From Neoechinorhynchus agilis (taxonomy: Eukaryota > Acanthocephala), in contig CM121343.1 of the NCBI GenBank assembly GCA_051530055.1, positions 4,464,001 to 4,528,000 of the forward strand: DNA of 64,000 nt. The letters run 5' to 3'. Every line of letters starts with the position of its first letter. The first letter of the stretch is position 1. Made by a program: the position numbers and the translations under genes. The notes below the pieces were generated by a model that saw only the letters and a list, made by a program, of their open reading frames with translations, was not told where the DNA came from and made no database searches. Below are positions 30,004 through 42,138 of this stretch, piece by piece.

Positions 30004-32398
30004 ATGAACAACATGGCTGCCAATGGACACCCTACACGTGTGAGGAATAGAGATCAAACTCGGTCCTCAAACTCGATCGGAGTTGTAAGTAATATGGCTG
30101 ATCAGGTTCTTTCAAGATGCCTCGGGCCCACTGGTGTCAGTGGAGACTTGAACATGAGGTTTCACCATCCAGTCATTACTGACGTTAGTTGTAATACTGA
30201 AGTGATATAATGAAAACAATAATCCTATTTAGCCCTATTGCATGCCTGTAGACACAGATCATATGAACGGCAACAGTTCAATGGCTCATTGCGCTCAGCA
30301 GCATACAAACATTCAACAACAACAACAACAACAACATACACTTCACAGGCAGCAACAGTGTCCAAATACTCAAGAACAACGAGTCTTAATAGGATATTAC
30401 CAACCGAATCACGCGCCAAAATACCCACCACACGACTCGTATGAACAGCATATGATTGTTCATCAGAATGGTATGAGAAGTGTTGTGTAAGTTTGTACAT
30501 AAACTCCAACACAAGTATCATAGTAGGAGCTCCTAATACCTGGATTAGGCTATCACAGCAACCTCCTCAATGTCCAGCTTATTTTAACCGCACATCTTTA
30601 CACTCAAAATCAGGAATAATCTTTCCTTCGAACGGGATCGGAAATAACAATCCGAATTCTCCTATTCCCATGTCGCACCAACAGCAGCAGCAATCCTTAC
30701 TGCATCATCGTCAGCATGAGCAACATCTCCATCTTATTCATCAATTGGACAGATCACTAGGTGTGAGAGCTGAAACCAGTGGTGGAGCTAGTGGACTTGT
30801 TGGCACGGTTAATGTTGGTAAGAACGGTGTAATGATCGAATCGGGACATAGCCAAGTAAGAAGCAGTGCGAATGAAGAATTCGATTGGTTCATGAGACAA
30901 TGCAGTGACAGTGAGATCCCAACTACTACCTCAGTAACTCAACCCTTAGGAAATGAACATGACAGTTCACACACTTTCGATCAATACTACCTCACACCAA
31001 CCCACCAATTACATCAATCAAATAGTTGTAATGGCGCGGCTAGTTTGGACGAGATTCCCTCATCAGTTGTGGCAGTTGACCGTCAAGATCAAATGCTGTC
31101 CTCGACTTCACCGGGGACTAAGCGATCTGCCGATAATGACGTTTCCCAATGCAGTGATCTATCGGCCGATGATGCAGGAGAGGAACAAGGTAGATATTTT
31201 AAGGATAAGTTATGAAAAATTATATCTTGTTCTTGGATTAAGATTGCATGCGACTTAAAATGATGCTTGATAATCAGCCAGGAGAAATGAGCAGTCCGTC
31301 AATTGTTTCTGGTCGAAACAGTCGAGATTTTTCGACATCGCCGATCGGCGAACGTGCGAAGCGAAGGGTGTTGGAGGAATCAGGTGGAAGTGGTAGAACG
31401 AGAAATGTAGAAACGTACTTTTGGCAATATAATGTACAGGCCAAAGGTCCGAAGACAAAGCGCACACTGCACCTTAAAAATAAGGATCCTCATGTCCCAA
31501 GAGCATTTTTCGATCCAGTATGTCAAATGAAAGCAAAGCTTGGAGGTGAGAGTGTAGGATGCATGTCACTGCTTGATGACCAAGAACAGGAAAATTCAAT
31601 TTCAAAACGTCCTGAACGAATCGCGTAATCTAGAATGAGTTTGTTCGATTTTTCTTGTTCGTTGCCATCAATTGAAGGGTGACGCATAGATCTTTTGGTG
31701 AACCTAATAGAATTTTAATAGCACGCGGAACAGCGTCGTCCGCTTCACTGAAGTTACGGAAAGGCGATGGAAACGATGTCACACCGAACCCACAAAAACT
31801 ACTTTTGCTCGGAATGCAAATAAAACAGTTGACAGAAGCGTCTTATAGGATGACTCCGTCTGGAACTGAGCATAAGGAATGCCTCAAACGTGAAAAGAAC
31901 AAATTAGCGAGCAGGTTTATCAACATTATCCACTAACAATATCTAAACTATCCGCTAAACTAGATCCTGCCGACTGAAGAAAAAAGCTCAGCACGAAGCA
32001 AATAAACTGAAACTTCAAGGGCTTAACGAAGAACACAGTACGTTATCTCTCATTTCCTATCTTTCGGTCATATATGGAATCAGTCTTGTCTCTCAGGTCT
32101 CCTGCTAAACCTCATAAAGAAAGTCAAAGTAATCATCTATAATTGCGTAATGTCCAATAATTCGCAGACATCTCATGTGAAGCTCTCAGCCATCTTCGAT
32201 GAAGTTGTCACCGGGGCGTATTGTGAGTCTTTGTTGATTTATTGTCGTGTAGCTGTTCAATTTACAAATATAGGTCTTCATGTTGCCGGTGACACGGATG
32301 GATATGTTCATGCCATGTTGGATAGCGTTCCAGGATCGAGGGCAGGACAGTTACCCGACTTCAATCTTGTCGATCAAGATCAACATTGCGGATTCTAA
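30004..32398 (+). CDS. CREBRF: CREBRF/REPTOR-type bZIP transcription factor
   Basis: Eight exons join in phase to 671 residues: 30004-30183, 30233-30470, 30524-31189, 31243-31624, 31690-31914, 31964-32037, 32097-32222 and 32274-32398. Introns are 49-65 nt. The N-terminal half is Gln/His/Ser-rich with polyglutamine. The conserved part has [17 protein letters not shown], then [16 protein letters not shown] and the bZIP basic region [20 protein letters not shown] with a weak zipper. These blocks are diagnostic of CREBRF (Luman recruitment factor) and its fly orthologue REPTOR. REPTOR is held in the cytoplasm by TORC1 phosphorylation and drives starvation and stress genes in the nucleus. The short end ([15 protein letters not shown]) is also conserved. 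The start is the first ATG of the open exon; an upstream coding exon cannot be excluded. Confidence 0.88.
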
Positions 32399-33420
32399 GA
32401 ATGCAACGCATTGTTTTCTAACAATGCTGAGCAGAATGCTCACGCAACTTTTCAAACACACAAACTCATATATACCTCACTGCTGTGTAAAAACTTGCGT
32501 CAACTATCAGTAAGTTTCCGTTCGACTTGTGTTCACGGACACAGCAGAAAGCTGCTCATGTTGGCCAACTGACCTTGTACACACTTCCCTATTATTCGGC
32601 CAACCTAGTCATTTATCCAATTCACCGGCTGACCACATTCAATGACACTGCTGAACGATATGCTCACCACTATTGGTCCGCCTAAATTTCCTCTGTCATC
32701 ATTATCTTCACTTTGAACGATTGTAGGTTGCCGATGAGACAAAGTGCCTGTTTGTGAGTGGTCAGCGTGTGCGTATGCGAGAGTCAAGTGATATCAAACA
32801 ACACAGTACCCGGCTTTAATTGTTTCCTTTCAAATCTGATTGTGATAATCGATTGGCTTTAAGTGCAAATGTAGTCTTCCTTTATTTTATTCGCCTTAAA
32901 TTTAAGGATATCAAATTTGACCATTATTTTTTTTCAACTCAGTAAATGGCATCATAGATGCGGTCCAGGTTGTTTGTAAATTAGTTCGATCACGCCCTCA
33001 ATCTCTGCTCAAGACTAGTTTAAGTCGTCAATGCATCCTAAAAGAGCGCTATATCAATTTGTAGACTGTGAGGATATCCGGACTCCTAAATGGCATCGCT
33101 CGAGAAAAATACGCGCTACTAATCATTATGTGAAAAACGCAAATGATATGAAGATGTGGTGTCGATTAAGATATGAACCTGAACACATCGGGTTAAATGC
33201 ATCACCATCATCACCATCATTGACATTTAATGTGCTTTTAGGGCTTCTAACACTGCTCTGTTAATAGAAAGATGTAACAAATCAGCATAATACACCATGA
33301 CTCTCGTGATTTGGGAAAACTGTACGGAAAAAGAAATGCGAAGTGGATTTTGTAAGCAATAACGATTTAACATAATTTTTGTTATATTGAGCATTGTATT
33401 TGAGTGTGGATATGTTGTTG
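32399..33420. other. CREBRF 3' region; one small unknown frame
   Basis: This is probably the 3' UTR and spacer. A 77-codon frame at 33031-33264 (MHPKRALYQFVDCEDIRTPK) ends in a hydrophobic tail (LTFNVLLGLLTLLC) resembling a C-terminal anchor signal. It has no signal peptide, so I do not call it a gene. Confidence 0.35.
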
Positions 33421-33620
33421 TTGTTATTTGGGTCGCTTATTGATGACACCCGAGCGAGAGGAACGAATAATTAAAAACGATTGTATATACGTCGAATAAT
33501 TAAATCAGTCAATTCAATTGCTTGTACATCTTCTTTTATAGCAATTGCAGTCAAATTATATTTTTCTTTAATGATTCCTCCTCTCGGGGGTCGACAAGCG
33601 ACCTAAATAACAATTTGTTA
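33421..33620. mobile_element. TIR element (MITE), about 200 bp
   Basis: Left arm TTGTTATTTGGGTCGCTTAT and right arm (reverse-complemented) TTGTTATTTAGGTCGCTTGT continue as inverted repeats of about 40 bp through ACCC-CGAG-GAGGAA. The interior is non-coding. Single arms of the same family occur near 37436 and 57417. Confidence 0.6.
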
Positions 33621-34603
33621 GCATTGATCTCCTAACAGAAAATCGACTCCACTGTTTACGCAAATATCTCACTAGTCACAAGTTATATGCAGTTTTAAAC
33701 AACTTATGGCTTAAGATGAAAGGTATGATTGAAATAAGCAATTAATCGATTTTGTACGGCGTCTTTATCAATACATTGTTTCCGCACAATTTTAAACATT
33801 TATTTGATTTGCAGAGCAGAATAAAGGGCGAAGCACAATTATGATGTTACTATCAAAGTAAATTCATCTTTATCAATTTCCAGTGGGGAATTTAGCATGG
33901 GAATCAATGACCCTCTTTAAATATCATCGAACGTGAGCATCTCCTTTCATAATATTTCACTAAATATGTTTTTCCCATTCAACTTCCAAGAATATAACCT
34001 TTGCCAGCCACCTTGGTATCATCGATTCCTTAATTTGAAATTCATAGAACTTTTGCACTCTACCGGGTATTAGTAAATCCCCATAATAATATCTTACCAA
34101 GTCATTGTAAGTTGTATTTCCTAGATTTTTTGCCATTATTTTGATAATAAAAGTTTTTTTAAGATTTGGCATTGATAAACACCCTTAATGCTAGAGGCTT
34201 CCGAATTAACATTCTCAACGCTTTCACATATATCTTCTTCCTTTACCACTTATTGCTCGTCTTCTGGGCCGGAGCTTCCGTTGGTCTATGTAATTTATGG
34301 TGAAGAAGCATTAGTGGCGCCGTTATTGATATAAAAAAGCGTGATATTTAGACTCCATTTATCGCTTGTTCTACCTTAGGACGTCCTGTTCAATAATATA
34401 ACCCATCTCTTTATGTGTAACTGTCTTCGTGCAAGTGCTCATAATCTACAGCAAAGCAGAGGCATACTTATAATAACACGTTTATTTGTTACTTAACAAG
34501 AAAGGGACCCGTGTACCTTTTGTCCTCATAAATACCTGAGTTCAGAGTTGTTCAATGAATGCGGTTGTTGATTATTGAATATATTATTGTTTTGGTCGAG
34601 TGG
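33621..34603. other. No gene recognised
   Basis: A 70-codon minus frame (33960-34172) has no recognisable content. At 34604-34680 there is a short imperfect tandem repeat of about 34 bp (CCTTTCGGGTAGG and CCTTTCGGGTGGG) just before the satellite. Confidence 0.4.
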
Positions 34604-34738
34604 GAAGATCCGCTCGGAGAAAGTCCTTTCGGGTAGGAATATCCAGTCGGGGGATGCCCTTTCGGGTGGGGATTGACGAGCATTGTTCTAAGGAGAGTTT
34701 GTAAGATTACGTCTTTCCTGAGGTTAATTTCGAATAAT

Positions 34739-37358
34739 GAAATCCGAGAAGATTGGGCAGTATGGAAAAAGGAGCGGAGGTTGGTCTCTCCTCAGAATCA
34801 TTTCAGGTTATGATATCCGAGAAGATTGGGCAGTATGGAAAAAGGAGCGGAGCTTGGTCCTTCCTCAGAATCATTTCAGGTTATGATATCCGAGAAGATT
34901 GGGCAGTATGGAAAAAGGAGCGGAGCTTGGTCTTTCCTCAGAATCATTTCAGGTTATGATATCCGAGAAGATTGGGCAGTATGGAAAAAGGAGCGGAGCT
35001 TGGTCTTCCTCAGAATCATTTCAGGTTATGATATCCGAGAAGATTGGGCAGTATGGAAAAAGGAGCGGAGCTTGGTCTTTTCAGAATCATTTCAGGTTAT
35101 GATATCCGAGAAGATTGGGCAGTATGGAAAAAGGAGCGGAGCTTGGTCCTTCCTCAGAATCATTTCAGGTTATGATATCCGAGAAGATTGGGCAGTATGG
35201 AAAAAGGAGCGGAGCTTGGTCCTTCCTCAGAATCATTTCAGGTTATGATATCCGAGAAGATTGGGCAGTATGGAAAAAGGAGCGGAGCTTGGTCCTTCCT
35301 CAGAATCATTTCAGGTTATGATATCCGAGAAGATTGGGCAGTATGGAAAAAGGAGCGGAGCTTGGTCTTTCCTCAGAATCATTTCAGGTTATGATATCCG
35401 AGAAGATTGGGCAGTATGGAAAAAGGAGCGGAGCTTGGTCCTTCCTCAGAATCATTTCAGGTTATGATATCCGAGAAGATTGGGCAGTATGGAAAAAGGA
35501 GCGGAGCTTGGTCCTTCCTCAGAATCATTTCAGGTTATGATATCCGAGAAGATTGGGCAGTATGGAAAAAGGAGCGGAGCTTGGTCTTTCCTCAGAATCA
35601 TTTCAGGTTATGATATCCGAGAAGATTGGGCAGTATGGAAAAAGGAGCGGAGCTTGGTCCTTCCTCAGAATCATTTCAGGTTATGATATCCGAGAAGATT
35701 GGGCAGTATGGAAAAAGGAGCGGAGCTTGGTCCTTCCTCAGAATCATTTCAGGTTATGATATCCGAGAAGATTGGGCAGTATGGAAAAAGGAGCGGAGCT
35801 TGGTCCTTCCTCAGAATCATTTCAGGTTATGATATCCGAGAAGATTGGGCAGTATGGAAAAAGGAGCGGAGCTTGGTCCTTCCTCAGAATCATTTCAGGT
35901 TATGATATCCGAGAAGATTGGGCAGTATGGAAAAAGGAGCGGAGCTTGGTCCTTCCTCAGAATCATTTCAGGTTATGATATCCGAGAAGATTGGGCAGTA
36001 TGGAAAAAGGAGCGGAGCTTGGTCCTTCCTCAGAATCATTTCAGGTTATGATATCCGAGAAGATTGGGCAGTATGGAAAAAGGAGCGGAGCTTGGTCCTT
36101 CCTCAGAATCATTTCAGGTTATGATATCCGAGAAGATTGGGCAGTATGGAAAAAGGAGCGGAGCTTGTCCTTCCTCAGAATCATTTCAGGTTATGATATC
36201 CGAGAAGATTGGGCAGTATGGAAAAAGGAGCGGAGCTTGGTCATGGAAAAAGGAGCGGAGCTTGGTCCTTCCTCAGAATCATTTCAGGTTATGATATCCG
36301 AGAAGATTGGGCAGTATGGAAAAAGGAGCGGAGCTTGGTCCTTCCTCAGAATCATTTCAGGTTATGATATCCGAGAAGATTGGGCAGTATGGAAAAAGGA
36401 GCGGAGCTTGGTCTCTCCTCAGAATCATTTCAGGTTATGATATCCGAGAAGATTGGGCAGTATGGAAAAAGGAGCGGAGCTTGGTCTTTCCTCAGAATCA
36501 TTTCAGGTTATGATATCCGAGAAGATTGGGCAGTATGGAAAAAGGAGCGGAGCTTGGTCCTTCCTCAGAATCATTTCAGGTTATGATATCCGAGAAGATT
36601 GGGCAGTATGGAAAAAGGAGCGGAGCTTGGTCTCTCCTCAGAATCATTTCAGGTTATGATATCCGAGAAGATTGGGCAGTATGGAAAAAGGAGCGGAGCT
36701 TGGTCTTTCCTCAGAAATTCAGTTAGATATCCGAGAAGATTGGGCAGTATGGAAAATGTCCTTCCTCAGAATCATTTCAGGTTATGATATCCGAGAAGAT
36801 TGGGCAGTATGGAAAAAGGAGCGGAGCTTGGTCTCTCCTCAGAATCATTTCAGGTTATGATATCCGAGAAGATTGGGCAGTATGGAAAAAGGAGCGGAGC
36901 TTGGTCTCTCCTCAGAATCATTTCAGGTTATGATATCCGAGAAGATTGGGCAGTATGGAAAAAGGAGCGGAGCTTGGTCTTTCCTCAGAATCATTTCAGG
37001 TTATGATATCCGAGAAGATTGGGCAGTATGGAAAAAGGAGCGGAGCTTGGTCCTTCCTCAGAATCATTTCAGGTTATGATATCCGAGAAGATTGGGCAGT
37101 ATGATATCCGAGAAGATTGGGCAGTAAGGAAAAAGGAGCGGAGCTTGGTCTCTCCTCAGAATCATTTCAGGTTATGATATCCGAGAAGATTGGGCAGTAA
37201 GGAAAAAGGAGCGGAGCTTGGTCCTTCCTCAGAATCATTTCAGGTTATGATATCCGAAAAGATTGGGCAGTATGGAAAAAGGAGCGGAGCTTGGTCCTTC
37301 CTCAGAATCATTTCAGGTTATGATATCCGAGAAGATTGGGCAGTATGGAAAAAGGAGT
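34739..37358 (+). repeat. Satellite of 73-bp units, about 37 copies
   Basis: The unit begins GTTATGATATCCGAGAAGAT and ends CTCAGAATCATTTCAG, with exact 73-bp spacing over most of the array. Copies differ mainly at one site after GCTTGGTC (CTTCC, TTTCC or CTCC). Deletions occur near 35000-35090, 36165-36245, 36710-36760 and 37080-37140, so homogenisation is strong in the middle and weaker at the ends. Because 73 is not a multiple of three, all frames rotate; the repeated short open frames are an artefact and each ends in HFRL-stop. No coding role is likely. Confidence 0.95.
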
Positions 37359-37369
37359 GTATTAGATTA

Positions 37370-37560
37370 TGCGTACGTTTGTGTTCGTTCATATTCGTTT
37401 TATTTAGGATTGCATTCGGGTGGTTAGATATGTTGTCGTTTGGGTCGCTTGTTAACATCCGAGAGTTGAAAAACTAACAAGCAAGTGAGGTGATAATGAC
37501 TGATTCAATCAGTCGAAATCCAACATCCTCTCTCTCGTCAACGTCTATTCTCTCAACAAA
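37370..37560 (+). repeat. Sequence flanking the satellite, related to 33400-33530
   Basis: ATTGCATTCGGGTGGTTAGA with TATGTTGTCGTTTGGGTCGC resembles 33390-33450 (TTGTATTTGAGTGTGGATAT, then GGGTCGCTTATTGATGACAC). The satellite is thus bounded, at a distance, by related sequences in the same orientation. Confidence 0.5.
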
Positions 37561-37659
37561 TCAATGAAGAGTGAACGGTAATCGGTTCAGTATTCCGCTC
37601 TGATCGATATTGTACTAAATAAGTGTTTTGAACGAGTCACTGAAACTCTAAAGGGTTCA

Positions 37660-39170
37660 TTAATTGAGGCGATGATCACACTTAAGGATATATTAACGGA
37701 TGCTATTCAGTGCGAAATGGAAGCTCTCAAAAATGAACTGTTGTTTGAAGTCAAAAGGCGCAAAGGGAAAAAGCTAACGGTTCAGGGAAGTAGACAAAGG
37801 TTACAAATGGGAATTCTAAGAAACAAGCTAAAGGTTTACAGAAATCGGCTAGTGAAGCTTCCAAAAAGGAGAACACGGTTTTTAATAGATTCCATCTTTA
37901 TGGCAAACTCAAACGAAGATTCGTTGGAAACGAGTGATCTTCAAAAGACTTCGAATGTTTCGACAATTACTAGGGACTTGGTAAAGCCTGTAGTACTTAA
38001 TGATTCTTAAATTACTGTGGAGGAGTATGATAAAGCGATTCAGCTGGAGTAATTATTAAGAAAGCTACAGGAGCAACAAATAACTATAAGGATATACCAT
38101 CAAAATCAATCAACCCTTCGATTCATTTCGGTAATGATACGCATTCTCAACCCCGGCCATCATCTCTCGTTGCTCTGAATTCGGCCCATCGTATCATGCA
38201 CTCCTCCCTCCAGGATAGAAATCGCACCATATTCATTTCTGGTATGCCGGAAGCCCCTGTTGCAGATCCTATCGCCGCCGATGCACACAACCGCCACCAC
38301 ATTCTTCGTATCGGTGAACCCCTTTTCCTCGACATTCACTTCAAATTTTCGAGTCGCCCCTGGATTTCTCTCTTTGGGATAATCAATCGTTCTATATCGG
38401 CAACCTGTAACAATTCCTCCCTTAATCCATCACTCGTGACGAGCAACGCAACCTCAATCTCCCTCATTTCCGCCCCCGGTTTGCCGAAATCCAAAATTCC
38501 CTTCCCCACCATTTTCTAAGCTAATACTCGTAGCTTCCTTCCTAAACTGGATGAAATTTCACTCTTTTCATCTACCTCAATAGCCGACGTAGTAATCTTA
38601 ACAAAAACGTGGCTTACCCCCTTCAACAGCAATTCAGCCATCCTTGCCGGGTAATCTTCCTTCTATCCAAACCGCGAGGCCTGTCCAGGAGTGGGTCTCA
38701 ATTTACGTGCGGCAATCGCTACCTTACTCTTTATCTCTCACAGGCTCTCTTCAAAACCCCGATTTAGAATTCATCGCAGTCCATTTCATAGCTCTTCTGA
38801 GAAGCAGCCTTAGAGAATTCACCATTGCTGGCGTCTATCGCCCTCCTACCTCTCGTCCTGAGTCCTCTTTGCGCCAACTTGATTCTATGATGGAGCTCAT
38901 AAACTCCACAAATTCACACCATTTCTTAATTGCAAGGGACTTCAATAATCTATTTCTTTTTCTAGCCTTCTCCGAGCTGCGACTTCCCAACTCGTCTTAA
39001 CGCTCACCTCAATAACTGTTCACAAATATCGATGTCTACTAATCCGCCTCTAAACTCCCTCCCCCGCGAATTCTGACCATTCCTCTGCCCTCATCACTTC
39101 CTCCATCCCACCTCAGCGTATGAAATCTTCCCGTTTACCCGTCTGGGATAAACGTGATCATCACATATCA
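37660..39170 (+). mobile_element. Second LINE remnant, ORF1 and endonuclease part
   Basis: A basic, coiled-coil-like frame at 37672-38010 and a frame at 38196-38519 beginning with RNRTIFISGMPEAP fit an ORF1 product. Then 38644-39000 encodes LREFTIAGVYRPPTSRPESS and HHFLIARDFNN, the endonuclease blocks GVYRPP and GDFN (Gly-Asp changed to Ala-Arg). Near 39040-39110 come NIDVSTNPPLNSLP and NSDHSSALITSS, the closing SDH motif, in another frame. No reverse transcriptase is seen. The copy is decayed. It starts about 300 bp after the 73-bp satellite. Confidence 0.65.
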
Positions 39171-39580
39171 ATGTCGATTAATCCAAAAAGTGAGTTTTAC
39201 GTCGTTGTAATCCTTTGAAATTTGAAGAATTCCTTTCTTGAAACTGTACGAAATTTCATGGTGTGAGGCGCAATAAATATCATAGATGTTTATTACTCAA
39301 GTCTTGCGGGTTTTCATTTTATTTAAAAATGCTTGGCGAGAGCAGCTTGCATTTCTGAAATCTAAAACTCGGGTATCCTATCCGTAGCAGCTAGTCAAAG
39401 TTTTATTGCTCTGAAGGACGAAATGAACGGCACATCGACATTGGACATTTGCTCTTTATTCCAAATTTAACAGACTATTTAAAGATCAAACTAAAGCGTA
39501 ATGATTTAATACTGATTGAATTTGTTGACCCATGAAACTTTGTAGTTAATTAGATTTTGTCCTCCGATTTTATCATTTCA
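39171..39580. other. No gene recognised
   Basis: AT-rich, no feature supported. Confidence 0.45.
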
Positions 39581-39589
39581 AGTTATCAT

Positions 39590-41660
39590 GGTAGCGCTCG
39601 TTCGTGTGACTCCAAACAGTTTGAAGGGTTATTATTTAGAAATCAAGCAAATCTGAATTGTTTCGTCCTTGTAAGCTTCTACGATCATTGCAGTAAAATA
39701 TGGTCGAACCGAGCAGGGTTTGATCAAAGGTCCCGGTGCGCTGATGCATTGATTAACTTTATTTGCCAACGATGATGATAAGGATGTTCATTATGTTGTC
39801 TGTGTACCAGGAAGATCCTTATGAATTTCGATTCGACAGACTTCTTTGCTTTCAGCTGGATCTTTTTGATGATTCTGAAGCGGATTCTGGGTACTCACGC
39901 ACGTATATATCTGAATTCACATCTCCATTCATTATCCAGTGCATGAAACATACAATCATTCCGGGTGGGGGAAATCCATGTGCAGGGCGCCTGATGATTA
40001 CTTTCTCTTCTATAACGATGCTCTACCACTTCTTTGGCTGAATATAACCGAGGTTCAGGCTTAAAAACTCAATGACAAATCGATATTGCTAAAAGGTTGT
40101 TGGCTCGATCGAATTCAGGATTCGGAATTCGACATTTTATCCGCTCGTTCGAATGGAGTTATTTGTTCGTTTTTTTCATTTATGTGGCACTTAGCAAAAA
40201 TGTGTAGTTCCTCCGCTAACCGAAATGATTCAAAAACATGTATAAAAGCCATTCGCAGATATTTAATGAAATTATTGACAAATATTAACATGGTAAGATA
40301 CGAAGCACCTTTTGAGAGTGATGAATTTAAATGACCACGTAAACGGAGTCTTGGAAGGATGTTTGTTGCTAATGAGCAAGTATTTGTACATGGTTGATAC
40401 TGATCAATGTGACTGTCGCAGTCTCTATCCCATTTGTCGTCAATCTTACTTAGATTGCGTCCAAGCAATAGTGACACTGGTGAAGACTCCCAATTGCGAC
40501 AGGAATACATTACCTAGAAAATTCATTCTCAGCTACAGCTTATCTTACTTTTTAATAGCCGTGAGGGATTTCTATTTTCGAGATTACAAAAATGCGACTG
40601 ATAAAGTCGATTTTATTCGACAATCAGAGCCCGCAATCTACAACCGCGACTAAAAAGCACTCCAGCTTGAAATGTATGCCGATGAAGGCTCGTTTCCGCG
40701 ATTGCTTATACAATCAAATACTTGGACAAATGCTAAATTGCCACTCAATGACATGTTTACCATTGTTCTGCTACGGCAGGCTCTTTTCTTGGTTTATCTC
40801 GATTGGAGACTTGAATGGCCAATTACATTGAGGGTGAACAAGACGGTATTCTGTGCAAAAAGGTTTTATCCATTGGTTTTTTCCAATGGCTGCTCCCATT
40901 GCAATAAAGTTAGAAAAAATAAATGTCTTACACTCGTTTGTACATAAGATGGTCAAGAATGTGCTTTATGATTCGATGATTCCGCAGTCGGATGCCATTT
41001 GTCTCGGAATGTCTCACGTTATAATAACGACACCGTTCCAAATGCTACAAGTGTTCAATCCCAACGAGTTTCAAATTCTAATTAACGGACGTGCGCTCAG
41101 CACTTTGGACTGCGGACTTAATCCGCCTTTCACCGTCGGTGATTTCGGTCGTGATACTGAGAGATGGCCAACGATCAGGTTTTGAACTTGCATAACAACG
41201 GACTAAAGCAAATATGTATATATATATGGTCGAAACTGGTAGTAACGAACTAAAATGACTTCAGCCAATAAAACCTATGCGTAAAAGAGTGTCATCTCCA
41301 CTGAAAGCATACTTTTTATCAAACTTTACTGACTTAACACTACTGAGCTAGCTTCTGCTGTGAGCTGTTTGCTTCGCAAATGGTAAAACTTGCTTTTAAT
41401 AATCTCTAAAAGTTGAACAAATTAAATAGAGTTATGCGACCCAAAAACTCACCTTTTCGGATTTAAAGAAATATTTTCAGGAAAACACCATTGTTATCGA
41501 AGAAGTGACACCACTTTTCTGGGGAACGCGGAACGTTGTTCGGGTGGATTTCGTCTGTTCGGATTTACACAATTCCTTTTTCTCTAGGCTAGAAGAGTTT
41601 CTGATTTTCCCTGGTCAGGAAAGTAAGTTAATCACTTAAACATGTTCACTTCACAACTTC
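39590..41660 (+). pseudogene. HECT-type E3 ubiquitin ligase remnant or gene with unresolved exons
   Basis: The clearest part, about 40920-41100, reads NVLHSFVHKMVKNVLYDSMI, then GMSHVIITTPFQMLQVFNPN and EFQILINGR. This follows the HECT pattern of a tyrosine/valine helix, GF..VI....L..LF...E...LI.G. At 41150 DTERWPT resembles PDTERLPTSHTCFN near the catalytic Cys of UBE3A-type ligases, but about 60 residues before it are missing and the catalytic Cys is not seen. VIEEVTPLFWG at about 41490 may be the EFWE block out of place. Upstream frames (39763-40041, 40086-40334, 40312-40653, 40672-40842) are long and close together but I cannot match them. I regard it as decayed or badly rearranged. Confidence 0.4.
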
Positions 41661-41669
41661 GAAAAAAAG

Positions 41670-42000
41670 GTGGTAACCGGCTAGCCCGGCATAAGATAAA
41701 ATACCTTCAACAAGCTAAAACCTGGCAGAGTTTGTACATTCCGCAGTTGTGCCGAGGTGGACGTGAGGCCCAAATCCCAGTTTGGGTCGGTATTGGAGAA
41801 TTCGAAACCATATGAAAACCCATAACCTGATTGATTTCATCCACTTCACTGACCCGGATCGGAGGGAGCCTTGTAAGTGATGTGTTCACTTCAACACACA
41901 AGACTCCGTTGACAAAAGGAGCGGATGTGTAATATCGATTAGAACTCTAAGTGAACATTCCCTGAGTCTAGAATTTCGTGCCTTATTCCTCCTTAGGAGG
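41670..42000 (-). repeat. Dispersed repeat R3
   Basis: The minus strand includes CACAACTGCGGAATGTACAA, matching CACAACTACGGAATGTACAA at 6840-6860. The interior has no coding content I trust. Boundaries are approximate. Confidence 0.4.
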
Positions 42001-42138
42001 GCACATCACAACAAGAGCCTTTCGCCCGTTTAAATGACACAATCGATTTTAAGAAGATGGAAGTCGTGAGTTTCTGAATTTCTGCGATTTAATTCACCGT
42101 TGGGAGCGCTTGACAAATATCATTCCTTTTATTCAACT

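Noticed and set aside
34753-37477. Dozens of overlapping 68-codon frames beginning MGSMEKGAELG
   Set aside because: They are one 73-bp satellite unit read in three rotating frames; each ends at the same stop and the unit is not a multiple of three.
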